The position numbers and the translations under genes are program-made. A stretch of DNA of 30,679 bases. It comes from Branchiostoma floridae (lineage: Eukaryota; Chordata; Leptocardii; Amphioxiformes; Branchiostomatidae). The stretch is from assembly GCF_000003815.2 (NCBI RefSeq), contig NC_049992.1:11590242-11620920 (forward strand). Reading direction: 5' to 3'. The notes under the pieces were generated by a model. That model ran no database searches, was not told where the DNA came from, and worked only from the letters and a program-made list of their open reading frames with translations. Below are positions 9,147-19,100 of this stretch, piece after piece; the first letter of the stretch is position 1; each line of letters starts with the position of its first letter.

Positions 9147-10358
9147 ATGCCCAGCATATATGGTCACAAAAAGACAATGACGTCCATACATACGACATAC
9201 CCTCCGGCCAGAAACGCCGAGACGATCGTGAAAGTTCGTGCGATGAACGATCAAGAAGAGAGAAAGAGAAAAGTGCTCCTTCAACAGTTTGAAAAGGAAA
9301 ACACAGTGTTCATGAAGAACACGGCACAAGAGAAGAAACTTTTCCAGGGAAGACTTCGGAACCTCCAAAGCACCCAGTGCAAGATGCGGTCGCTGTCTCC
9401 AACGAAGCATGAGGTTGGGATGGTCTCGAGCGAGACCTGGAAGAAGAACAACAATAGAAGGCCAGTTACAGAGTTTGGTCCGAGAAGAAATGTGGGATGC
9501 ATCAAGGAGGATACTAAGAATGATACCTCCAAAGAACGTGAAGCCGCGTCTGCGATTCACGTCCGCTCATGCTCACTACCCGAGACGACACCTAGCGGGA
9601 CAACCGAAAACCGGTGTCAGAGCAAGCAAAAAGACAGGAAGGAAACACACAGCAGAGCGCTCACAGCCAGCGACTGCTTCCGTAAGAAGATGCTTGAATT
9701 GGAAAGAGAAGACCATCATCTCATCAGCACGCCGCCAAGAGTGCGTCATCAGCTTCTGGTGGGGAGGCCGCGTCTGCAAAAGGAAAACTTCCATTGCAAC
9801 ACGGATGGCGTTTCGCAGGAATTCCAGAAAATCAGCAAGCCATCTGAACCATGTGAGACCATCGCCCCCGATGTTGGCGCAACGTCGACGTCGACTGGAT
9901 CGTCTAACGTCTGCCTACCCTCCATCGCGCACCAAACAGCAACAACACGGCAGAAAGACCATCAGCAGTCAAAAGCGGCACAGGAAGACAAGGAGACGTC
10001 GGGGGCTTCTGATCTTACAGCCGCTAAGGTGGGAGAGTGGTTGAACAAACTTTCATCTATGGCTGACAAGCCCCAAGAAAAAATCGACCATGTCAAGACC
10101 AACAATCACTGCGACTTAAATGTCTCTAAAGACGATGCCAGGGAGTGGGAGAGGGTTGTAGACAGTAGGAGAACCAAGCGCCGTTTTTACATCCACCCCG
10201 CTACGTGCGATGTGATGAAACCGCGGAACATTGTCAGCAGGGTCGAGGAGATGTCCGGTAGGGCCGGCATACTGGCCTGGCTGGGTCTGGAAACACAGGA
10301 CTCTGGGGCGATCTTGCAGAAACCTGACACCTTGACAATAACCTCGGCAGATGTGTGA
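9147..10358 (+). CDS. uncharacterised basic coiled-coil protein, 403 aa
   Basis: A single uninterrupted 403-codon frame starts at ATG 9147, 11 bases after a strong acceptor. Residues ~24-75 are heptad-like and charged (NDQEERKRKVLLQQFEKENT), predicting a coiled coil. Residues ~80-280 are polar and low in hydrophobics, probably disordered. The C-terminal ~115 residues look more ordered: AKVGEWLNKLSSMADK, then EWERVVDSRRTKRRFYIHP and SRVEEMSGRAGILAWLGLE. There is no signal peptide and no membrane segment. Composition suggests a nuclear or cytoskeletal protein. I recognise no family. A 211-codon frame overlaps on the same strand and is treated as a shadow because this one is longer, has the better start and the more protein-like ends. 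A poly(A) signal at 10805 fits. Confidence 0.75.
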   Translation: MPSIYGHKKTMTSIHTTYPPARNAETIVKVRAMNDQEERKRKVLLQQFEKENTVFMKNTAQEKKLFQGRLRNLQSTQCKMRSLSPTKHEVGMVSSETWKKNNNRRPVTEFGPRRNVGCIKEDTKNDTSKEREAASAIHVRSCSLPETTPSGTTENRCQSKQKDRKETHSRALTASDCFRKKMLELEREDHHLISTPPRVRHQLLVGRPRLQKENFHCNTDGVSQEFQKISKPSEPCETIAPDVGATSTSTGSSNVCLPSIAHQTATTRQKDHQQSKAAQEDKETSGASDLTAAKVGEWLNKLSSMADKPQEKIDHVKTNNHCDLNVSKDDAREWERVVDSRRTKRRFYIHPATCDVMKPRNIVSRVEEMSGRAGILAWLGLETQDSGAILQKPDTLTITSADV

Positions 10359-10804
10359 GCAAGTTTTATTGGTGGTACCCTAAGTAATGGTCACTAATGG
10401 AGATCCGATCGAGACCAAACCAAACCCTTCAGAGGTACGCAGGTGTCTGGCACCATGCGGTACTTGTGCGAAGTGCAGCATGAAACTTAACAGTTTTCTG
10501 ACCAAGTCTTTGCTGCTCAGTAACAAAGTAATTAATAATATTGTACATTTATCAGTGAGCTTGAAACTGACGATAACTCATACCGGTATTGTTATTTTTC
10601 TGTGATTTGAACAGTGAGTGTAACGTTATGAGTTTGTTTGCAGAAATGGATATGATTGACACTACTTTAAAATGCGTGTTGCGTGCTTAGTAATTTTTGA
10701 AAGGAGGTCAAGTTACTCCAGCGTAAGATGCAGTTATTTCGTAACCCACGACGACCTACATCTATTTTCAGACTCTTTTTAATGTCATTTTCATGAATTG
10801 AAAT

Positions 10805-10810
10805 AATAAA
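10805..10810 (+). terminator. poly(A) signal of the 403-aa gene
   Basis: AATAAA lies ~450 bases after the stop codon at 10358 and is part of AATAATAAAATA. It is the clearest poly(A) signal downstream of this gene, so the 3' UTR would be about 470 nt. Confidence 0.4.
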
Positions 10811-12553
10811 ATACCATAAATTGGCCACGCATTGCTGTGTATATCATTTAGATACATGGTTAGTTATTAATAGTCTTTATGGTATACAGGACAGTTGTAT
10901 TGCGCCAATTTCAGTGACGTCAGACGTTTAACTATATTTGTGATTGGCGTTTGCTTGTCGTCTGACTGTGCTTTTTCAAAGAGAACATCTTTAATATCTC
11001 TCTCAGTCTGCTATTCTAAGACTGCGTGCGACTCTGTCAAACCAGAATACAAGTTGAACCAGAATGCAAGTTTATGAGTAAAGTGTTGGCTTGATTACAA
11101 AACTGAGCATATAGAATTCGAAATAAAGGGACGTAAAAACAATGCTCCCCTGCCGAGTGGTACAGTCCGGACGTCCGTCGTCACTGTTGTGCTGCGTACT
11201 TTGATACGGTCTGTAGTGAGTGAAGAATACCTCCTCATCACGGTGCATTGTGCGGCCGTTCTCACCACATTACCAACCAGGCAACAGCCCAGTGGAGCAG
11301 CAGCAATCCTACAGACCTGCATATCTGTCCTGCTGTTGTGGGAAACAGCGTTTAGCTAAACACATCGCAAGGAGATCTAGATCTAGAAGACGCATTTTCA
11401 TTGAAGAATTGAGTTACAAAAGTTTCTTAAGGTAAGCCTGTTTTACAAACAACCTACTTCGTACCGCTTTAGAAAGATGAGACAAGGACGTCTCCTTTAC
11501 CAAGGACATCTTCTATAATATCATTGGTTTTACACACCCTCCTTTGGGGCACAAAATGCGCATAAAATGGGGGAATGCTGAGTCGACAGCATGTGTCCAA
11601 TACTGGTAGGACGATGTCTAAGAAACCCTATCAGTCATAAACAACAGAGTCACTGCATTGTAACTGATATGTTTCCAGTCAAAACATTTTAAGGGTCGAC
11701 CATACGATGTCTTTCGTTCACGCTGGCTTTCAACATTAGATACGAACCCTAAGAACCCACCTTTGTGTCCATATACCAATGTCAGGTTGTTTGTATCATA
11801 ATTCTGCCAACAAGAGTGCGGCAGATTGTATTTCAAGACGATAGAAACCCAGACCTACAATACATTGATTACAATGCCGTATTTCATGAAACGTTTGGCA
11901 TTGAGTTTATGTTGCGTGCAATGAAAAATTTATACGTAATGACCTTCTATTCAGTTGAAGAATGTTACATGTACGTTGGATACTTATTCATGCCTCAATC
12001 GATGCGTAACGGTGGGACAAAATTTCCGCCCCCTGTGGCGAATAATTCGATTTTCTACTTCCTCATGCGTCCGTCTGGCCTACATAATCCATACCCATTC
12101 TCCCAACCATTACAATCTGTCATACAGCATGTTGGTGGGAAAAAAATGAGAAACAATCAGTCAATCTGCAAAACAGAATAATCGAAAACCTTCAAAGTCC
12201 ACCGATTATGACAGGGCATCGTCATTGTGTTTGCTTAGTACCAATTGATTTGTCTGGTCACCTATTCATTGCTTTTTAGTATCAAAGGTGTCAAGAGGTG
12301 TTGAATATTAACTAACTCAGTGGGACATATCTATTCGAGATAATGCTTGAAATACATAGGATAAACTGCACTGTCGGGGCGGACACTCAATACACATAAT
12401 TCCGAAGGTATTGTGTATTACGAAAACAGACTTAGTCAGTTGGTCAGAGCGACTGGGCAAAGCAAACGATGGTAGATTTTATTTTTGTTGTCTTCCTTCT
12501 TTGTTTTTCTTGTGCTACGCTATACAGAAGTGTCTTCCCATGCAGAAGCCGTG
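10811..12553. other. gene-poor stretch with a CCAAT/CRE pair
   Basis: No confident gene is present. A CCAAT box (10905-10909) stands 5 bases before the palindromic cAMP-response element TGACGTCA (10915-10922), which could mark a promoter. A GC-richer block at 11140-11430 ends in a good donor (CTTAAG|GTAAGC at ~11433), possibly an untranslated exon. The 138-codon frame at 11765-12181 has poor composition and no splice or promoter context, so I do not call it. Confidence 0.3.
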
Positions 12554-12676
12554 TAGCCTGGGTACCATTCTCCATCACGGTAAACGCAGGCTCAATCTTT
12601 TCACTTGCAAGCCGTTATAAGCAAGCGAAAAGATTGAGTCATAGGTTTAATACAACGGAGGTTGGTACCCAGGCTA
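12554..12676. mobile_element. MITE with nested inverted repeats
   Basis: Terminal inverted repeats TAGCCTGGGTACCA (12554-12567) and TGGTACCCAGGCTA (12663-12676) match perfectly. An inner pair, CTCAATCTTTTCACTTGC (12591-12608) and its complement at 12621-12638, matches at 17 of 18. The outer TA on each side fits a TA target duplication as in Tc1/mariner-type elements. It has no coding capacity. Confidence 0.65.
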
Positions 12677-13615
12677 GCTGAAGTGCATCTCCCCCAATAG
12701 CCCAAAGTATTCACTGGCAAGGGAAATTCTTGCAAAATTGACTACACTCGGGGTGCTGCAAAACTGTTGAGCAAGTATTTACGTGGAGATAAGTCTAGCC
12801 TCTTCTTTCAAGCCTTAGCTTTTGAAAGGAACAAGCGAAATAACGAACACATTGACAGAACAACGATTAAAGGCATAGCCAGAGCCTGAGAAAAGAGCGT
12901 CCCATGTTGTTTTTTACATGATTGAAGTGACCTTGTCAACCGCAAACAATTGCAAAAGGCCGACTATTTGTGTAACGGTAAACATTCAAAAACATTCCTT
13001 GTGGGCGAATTATACCTGTGCAACGAACCGTCTTTGAAGAATGTCACTACCTGTTCCCCTGCGTTCCACTGGTAAACGAAGGGGCATACTTGTTCAAATA
13101 ATCATTATAATTACAGATTTCATGATAATATGTCTTAGGAAACGTACATAGAATGTGTGTTTTTCAGTGGTTTAAAAAAATCAACAGCTAGATTCACTGC
13201 GTGTAAAACGTCCAGCGTTAGAGGTAAAAGTTCTGGTAGCTAGGGGAGCATTGTTTGCGCTCAAAGAATGAACAGTCGTAAAAATGTCTACGCCGCTAAG
13301 TAAAGACATTTTTATTTCCCAACGCGAGCATTTATATACGCTTACAATGGCAAGAGGCAGTGCTGTAATTGTATAGCGTTCGTAGGCTCAGTCCGCGATG
13401 TTTAACCAGGTGAAAGGCTTTCCCAGCAAGATAAAATGCTCCATTGAACAAATTAAGGTCATATGTAGGTTCAGGAGTTGCACAAGACATATTGGAAAAT
13501 GTCTGATTTTAAGGCGGGAATGCTATTCCGTATAAAGCGTATAATTGACATGTGCTCTTCTTGCGATTGGGTTCGTTTCTATGTCACACCAAGCCTTGTC
13601 TTTGCATTGGAGCTA
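12677..13615. other. intergenic region, nothing identified
   Basis: Moderately AT-rich DNA. I find no exon, RNA gene or repeat structure that I can support. Confidence 0.4.
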
Positions 13616-13623
13616 GTTTTTTT

Positions 13624-13630
13624 TATAAAA
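13624..13630 (+). promoter_or_regulatory. TATA box of the secreted glycoprotein gene
   Basis: TATAAAA within TTTTATAAAAAGGCGC is a strong TATA box. It predicts a start near 13655. A donor (TTT|GTAAGC at 13862) and an acceptor (CATTATCAATAG ending at ~13966) could remove a ~105-base intron just before the ATG at 13973. Confidence 0.5.
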
Positions 13631-13972
13631 AGGCGCTAACGCTCAAAGAAATCATACGCCACTGTACAAGTGTGGTGTAACTTAATACATAAACACCAAC
13701 AATCATTTTCAGTCACTGATTGTCTTAATGGCAACCCAAAAGAACAGTAATGCATGCAGCCTAGCATCCAGACTTGTTCAGCCTTATTTGATTGCTCTGC
13801 TTTCACCGCCCATTTGTCACTAGAAGCTTCTACATAATATCCTAGATATATCGTAGTATTTGTAAGCAAAGAAACTGCTGTACTTACAACTTATGTTCTA
13901 GTTCTTTCTTTCTTGGTATAATTTTGATGACTTAATCTCTAATAGAAATTTATTTCATTATCAATAGGAAAT

Positions 13973-14593
13973 ATGAGGGTGACGCCACACTTTGTCTGTG
14001 CGGTAGCTGTCACCTTTGTGACCCTGTCCTTCACCAACTGTGCCGTCTTTGATGACGTCAGAGACTTGGTCAGCACCCAGGACTTCCTCACTCACCTGGA
14101 CACGCTCTCCCCAGTCCCCGGATGTTACCAGAACCTGACATGCGCCAACTCAACTTTCGACCACATCCACGAAAACGAAACATCTCTATACTTGAACGAC
14201 TCATGTTTCGTATGCCTCAACCGAACTGGAAACCCAGATTTTTGCCTGGAAGTGTTGGCCAACATCTTTGACGATGTTCTGTGTTCTTACCACTCGTATT
14301 TCGATCCAAATAATTCGCAGAAGTTGGAAAATCTTGGACTGAAAAGGTGGTACAAACTTTACCTAGAGATGAGGTATTTCGACAGCCCGTCTGTGTTCGA
14401 AGACACGGCAAGAAACGTCATTCTCAAGACTGTAAAGCAAAGGATTCTGTTTAGATACAAAGTGGCACTAGCAACGGACATGGGCAGTGACTACAAAGAT
14501 GGGCTTGATTTTTCAGAAACAGAACTTTATCAAGAAGACGAGTATTTCAGGGAAATATATGCTTACTTCAGGCATAATGGTATATTTTTATAG
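13973..14593 (+). CDS. secreted six-cysteine N-glycoprotein, 206 aa
   Basis: One uninterrupted 206-codon frame. Residues 1-23 form a signal peptide (VCAVAVTFVTLSFTNCA). The mature protein has six cysteines, at 51, 57, 78, 81, 91 and 104, all in the N-terminal half. Six N-glycosylation sequons lie near 54, 59, 68, 75, 83 and 113, an unusually dense cluster around the cysteines. The C-terminal ~90 residues have no cysteine and look amphipathic-helical (LGLKRWYKLYLEMRYF, ARNVILKTVKQRILFRYKV), ending in an acidic, tyrosine-rich tail. There is no membrane anchor, so it is probably fully secreted. I recognise no family; a helical cytokine-like ligand is one possibility, a lectin or antimicrobial effector another. 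It is flanked by a TATA box upstream and AATAAA downstream, and runs convergent with XRN1. Confidence 0.8.
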   Translation: MRVTPHFVCAVAVTFVTLSFTNCAVFDDVRDLVSTQDFLTHLDTLSPVPGCYQNLTCANSTFDHIHENETSLYLNDSCFVCLNRTGNPDFCLEVLANIFDDVLCSYHSYFDPNNSQKLENLGLKRWYKLYLEMRYFDSPSVFEDTARNVILKTVKQRILFRYKVALATDMGSDYKDGLDFSETELYQEDEYFREIYAYFRHNGIFL

Positions 14594-14874
14594 ATGTCAG
14601 CTAAATGGGTCAATGAAAGTTGGGAGGCACCCTTATATCTACAGCAAGCTAGAATATACAATACTTAGACGATGTTGTATGTTTCATTTAATATCACATA
14701 ATCATCAATTTTTAAACAGCACATTTGATATCTATCCAACATGTAGAATGTTTGTTCTAACTTAAAAGTTTATTTATGTATGCTAGCAATATCATTTGTT
14801 TTTGCACATCAGTAAAGACACAAGTTGTTTTCCTTTGTCAAAATCAATGTTTTTATTTAAGCTGTGTGAAGCAC

Positions 14875-14880
14875 AATAAA
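14875..14880 (+). terminator. poly(A) signal of the secreted glycoprotein gene
   Basis: AATAAA in GCACAATAAAGAAAAC lies ~280 bases after the stop codon. A second copy follows at about 14895. Confidence 0.5.
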
Positions 14881-14899
14881 GAAAACAAAGTTCAAATAA

Positions 14900-16130
14900 A
14901 AAGTCATATCATAGTACCCTGAATTTCTTAAGTACAGCATTTAGCAAGTAACAATGTGTTGCTACAATGAAAAAACTTGGCAGTACTCTCCTTTAAAGTT
15001 CAAAGGTTGGTAGTGAAAATACTGATCAGAAATTTCATTTTTCAGAACATTGTTTGTGTAATAGCCCCCTCTTTATGCAAACCATAATGCAACCAAAAAC
15101 TCTGATACTAGTGTCAGCAAATGTATATTTCAGTATCCTTGTCTTTCCTGAAAGAAATCAAAAAGATGCCTACGACAGCCGCATGTTTTGGTATTTGTTG
15201 ACCTTATGCTACGAATATGTTGCGTTACTAACATTTAGATCCCTGATTTTTGTTGACACTTTTATAAGTTGAAAAGTTGTAATAATAGTCATTATGACTT
15301 TTCTCACTCATCATACTACACAGTATTAAAACGATACCACAATTGCACCGGCTTAAAAAGAAGGTTTAGACTTGAACCTCACAGCATATTGGAAACAGCA
15401 TCTACGGCAATTAACCCTTACCCTACAGGCCTTGGCTGAAACCGGCACATAAGTGCTGTAAGGATAAACCATAGCAGGCAGATGGTTATGTTATACATGG
15501 TGAAGTTCACTACACATAAAGTTACAAACACTTTCAACTTATCTGTGTCAGAAAAATACTGTTGAAGCCAGAATGGCAAATATTGTAAAGAGACAAAAAC
15601 TATCATCGTAATAATAGGTACAACGTATTTTCTTAATGCTATGTGTGTATTTGGTACTAAGTTACTGTTTGTCTTGGAACATGAATTGGAATACAAGTAA
15701 GCTGTAAGGTGCACCAAAATGTATGATCAGTCTTGCAAATATTTGTTTTTGGCAGTTAATACATTGAGATGTGCACACTTAAAAACAATGAAGTTTTCAA
15801 TTTTCCTCGTAAAAATAAGCAGGTGGAAAGTGTCAGCAACATCCATCAAGTACCTTTCACACAAAGCTTTAATTTTTAACAGAATTCATCAAATGAAATG
15901 CATCTTTACACATTTACACAATGCATACTTGACCTGTTGAGTTGCAACAGCCATCTTTGATCAAAACAAAAACACGATGCCTTTGACTGGCAACATACTA
16001 CCCCTAATACTGATTTATTACTATATTTGAAATTCTCTTTCACTTATATTGCGCCTGTAGAGCCTATCTCAGCCAGTACTGTGTAACTGAATAGGACTTC
16101 ATCACACATAGAGGAATATCTTTTAAAGTC
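14900..16130. other. convergent intergenic region / XRN1 3' UTR
   Basis: This AT-rich stretch lies between two genes that converge. On the minus strand it must contain the XRN1 3' UTR. TTTATT at 16014-16019 (AATAAA on the minus strand) is a possible poly(A) signal about 115 bases past the stop codon; other T-rich candidates lie further left. A 99-codon hydrophobic minus-strand frame at 15418-15717 could encode two membrane helices but has no supporting context. Confidence 0.35.
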
Positions 16131-19100
16131 TCACTCCTGAGGTGGAACCCCAAACTTCACAGCTAACTTAATTTGTGGTTTTCTTCTTTCAGTACCTTTC
16201 TTGACTTGTTTCTCCTTGTTTTCCTCTTCAGCCATCTCACTACTTCCCTCATTTGACCCTTCCTTTCCTGTCATCTTTACTACACTATTACCATCACTAC
16301 CTAAGCTGGCCTGCCCTGACCCTACTTCTGTTGAAGAATTCCGTTCTTGTTTGCTGGCTTCTCTAACTTTGTTGATGGTTGCCTCCAGCTCTTCAGTCCA
16401 AGCCTGTTGCTGGTCGGGGGTGGGTGCCGGCATGTTGGGGAGCTGGCTGAAATCCCTCGCTACCTCGTCCTTAGACTTTTGTGGTGTGGTCTGTCTCGTT
16501 ACCTGTGGAATTGAAGACCAAACACTTTACCCTCACACAGAACAACACTGAAATACTACTGTAAATCATGAAACATGTGCTGTGGTTTATCTATAGTTTT
16601 CACAGTGACCCCATACTGTAAAGCATGGCACCCTGTTTTTTTTATTCTCCACTATCAGATGGTTTCAACGAAGAATTTAGAACAGCGAAAACCTCATTTT
16701 CCTTCCTGCTGCAAAATTAAACTACTGGAAAAGTAAATGCATTTGTAGAACTTTGTGACCAGTATATGCACTTTCATATACATGTGCTATACCCTGGTTC
16801 TTTCAAATTACTTTGCAAACTTTCCACAGTTTTCACCTACCTGTAAAGGCACAAATGGGTTGTTCTTGAGAAGACCATGAGTTGAGGTTGGACACCCCGG
16901 CTGGGGACTGAGTTGGGCTGGCCCGACAAAGCCAGGTGAGGGCATGTTGTACTGTGGTTGGCCAGGGAAAGGACGTACCATTCCTGGGAAGGGGTGCGAG
17001 CCAGGAATCATAGAGGCCCTGTTAGGGAAACCTGGAAAAAATAAGAAGAAACAGACTGTCAATAAAGCTTGCCTCAACTCACATGTCATTTTCCTACAGA
17101 TATCTAAAAAGCAATGATGATCACAACTTTTCATGACAATTGCTGTCATTTCAAATACGATAACATAGTTAGCCTCCATCCTTGAGGCATTGCCAAAAAA
17201 GCTTCCGAAGCCAGATGAGAGGAAACTGTCTGTTTTCCTTAAACTACATTTTGCACTCTTTTTTAAATGAACAATACCAGGTGGAATGCCCTAACCGGTT
17301 GTGACAGCCCATACATTTGGGTCCTTCCGCGCCAGGCTAGGGGCTTGCATGCAAACACCCTCCTACTTTCCCCCTGATGGGGTTATATATTACGTGTAGA
17401 TGTAGAACTAACTGACCTGTAGGTCCCCTGGGTGGGGAAGCTGCAACCTGAGGATTGCGGAGCATGGGTCTGCGTGGGGAGAACCCACTCATGGGAGAGC
17501 CTGGGTGGAAGTTAGGGTGGTTTGGTGCCTGGGACTGGGAGGAGTTCTGAAATAAAAATGCATATATTACTCATTCATAACAGCAAAATATTAGAGTAAC
17601 TCAATCTCTGACACTGAATGGAAAAGTGAGAACAATTTTAGGCGTTCTCCTGTACCCATCTTTTTTTTTAAGTTATTCATTATGCAACTATTTCCAAGTC
17701 TGCTGTTAGCCATAGCGATAACAGTATCAAATTTTAGTTAATCAAAAACGCAGAAACTAGGAAAAAAAATAAAGGACAACCAAGCTTAAACTGACATCAG
17801 CAATTTATATCAAATCACCCGTTGTCATGCATGTGCAACCATGCAGAAAGACGACAAGCTACATACCACATGCAGTATTGTGACTGCTGCGGCGCTATCC
17901 GCAGCGTACTCTTTGGTGGCACAAGGGGCCCCCTGCAGAGTCAGTCCACTGGCCAGTCTCACCGTGCAGACCCACATGTTCTACAGGGTGCAGGCAAATC
18001 AGTTAGGAGCTTAAAGTCTACAGAATTTTGTACTATTCATTGACAGTCTTTAGCTGGTTAAACATACTACATGTACTAGGAATTATATCATGGTTCTTTC
18101 ATAATGCAACATTTTGGTACGTAGGTACCTATCAAGCATGATGTCGTAGGGTAATAGACAGACACAAAGTCTAAAACCAAACCCAAAAGTACCCAGTAAG
18201 AACAAATTGTCCCCTACCAGTTTCACTGTTACAGTAGAGAAACATACAGACAAGTCAAATAGGCAGAAAGATAATCTTTTCAACACTTAATGGTTGTTGA
18301 AGACTGTACCTTTTCAGGGCGATGCTGGTAGTTGGGAGGACCCATGCCAACGTTCATACACCACTGCAGCAGCTGTAAGGTGGGTGGGGCCTGCCCCTGG
18401 GGTCGCACTCCTGAGGGTGGGGGCTGGACAGGAGGTCTGACCCCCCCGGGTGGGGTGTTTTGTAGCAGGGGTCTCACACCAGGGGGCAGGGGCTGTGGAA
18501 GGTGGGGTTGTGGGGGGTTGAGTATGGGTCTGGGATGGGGGATGAGGTTGGGACGTGGGGGGATGGGGGAGGTGACAGAAACCCCCTGGCCTGGAGCAGC
18601 TGCACCTGTTCATATTCAACAAGAGAAAATAAAAACATTTTAGACCATAAAGATCCAACCTTGAAGAGGATTCAAAAAAAGGTTATTTTCCTTTGTACAT
18701 TTACAAACAAATACAACTACATGTACTACAGTACTTTTTAAATTAGTAGCTATTTTTAATTAGTAGCCACTACTTTGCATTGGAACATTAATTGCTACTA
18801 GGGACAGTCTCAACATGCATTATTGCACAGCACAAGAATAAAACTGTCAGAGCAAAAACTCCCACTGAACTGAGGTTAAATGTTACAAAAGCATGCTGCA
18901 AAACTACCGTCACAACTACAAATCCATTCAGTAATGTATGTTCATTGTTTTGCTTGCTGACCAACACAACAAAAATGCAATGTAATCAGGGCTTTAGCCA
19001 GCTCGAATTTTTTTTCCGTCAGCCAATTCCAATCGTGGTGAAAATCGCGAAAATTAATTTTTCCTATGACACTACAAAGTAGTAAATGTTGCCATTGAGA

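Noticed and set aside
9409-10044. 211-codon frame overlapping the 403-codon gene
   Set aside because: Same strand, wholly inside the longer frame, Arg-rich as expected from a shifted reading of Lys/Ser/Thr codons.
11765-12181. 138-codon plus-strand reading frame
   Set aside because: AT-rich, unlike a real domain in composition, and without promoter, splice or poly(A) context.
12430-12460. tRNA A-box-like CAGTTGGTCAGAGCGACTGG
   Set aside because: No B box follows at the right distance and no cloverleaf can be drawn.
15418-15717. 99-codon minus-strand frame with two hydrophobic segments
   Set aside because: T-rich DNA on the plus strand easily gives hydrophobic frames; it lies in the likely XRN1 3' UTR and has no supporting signals.
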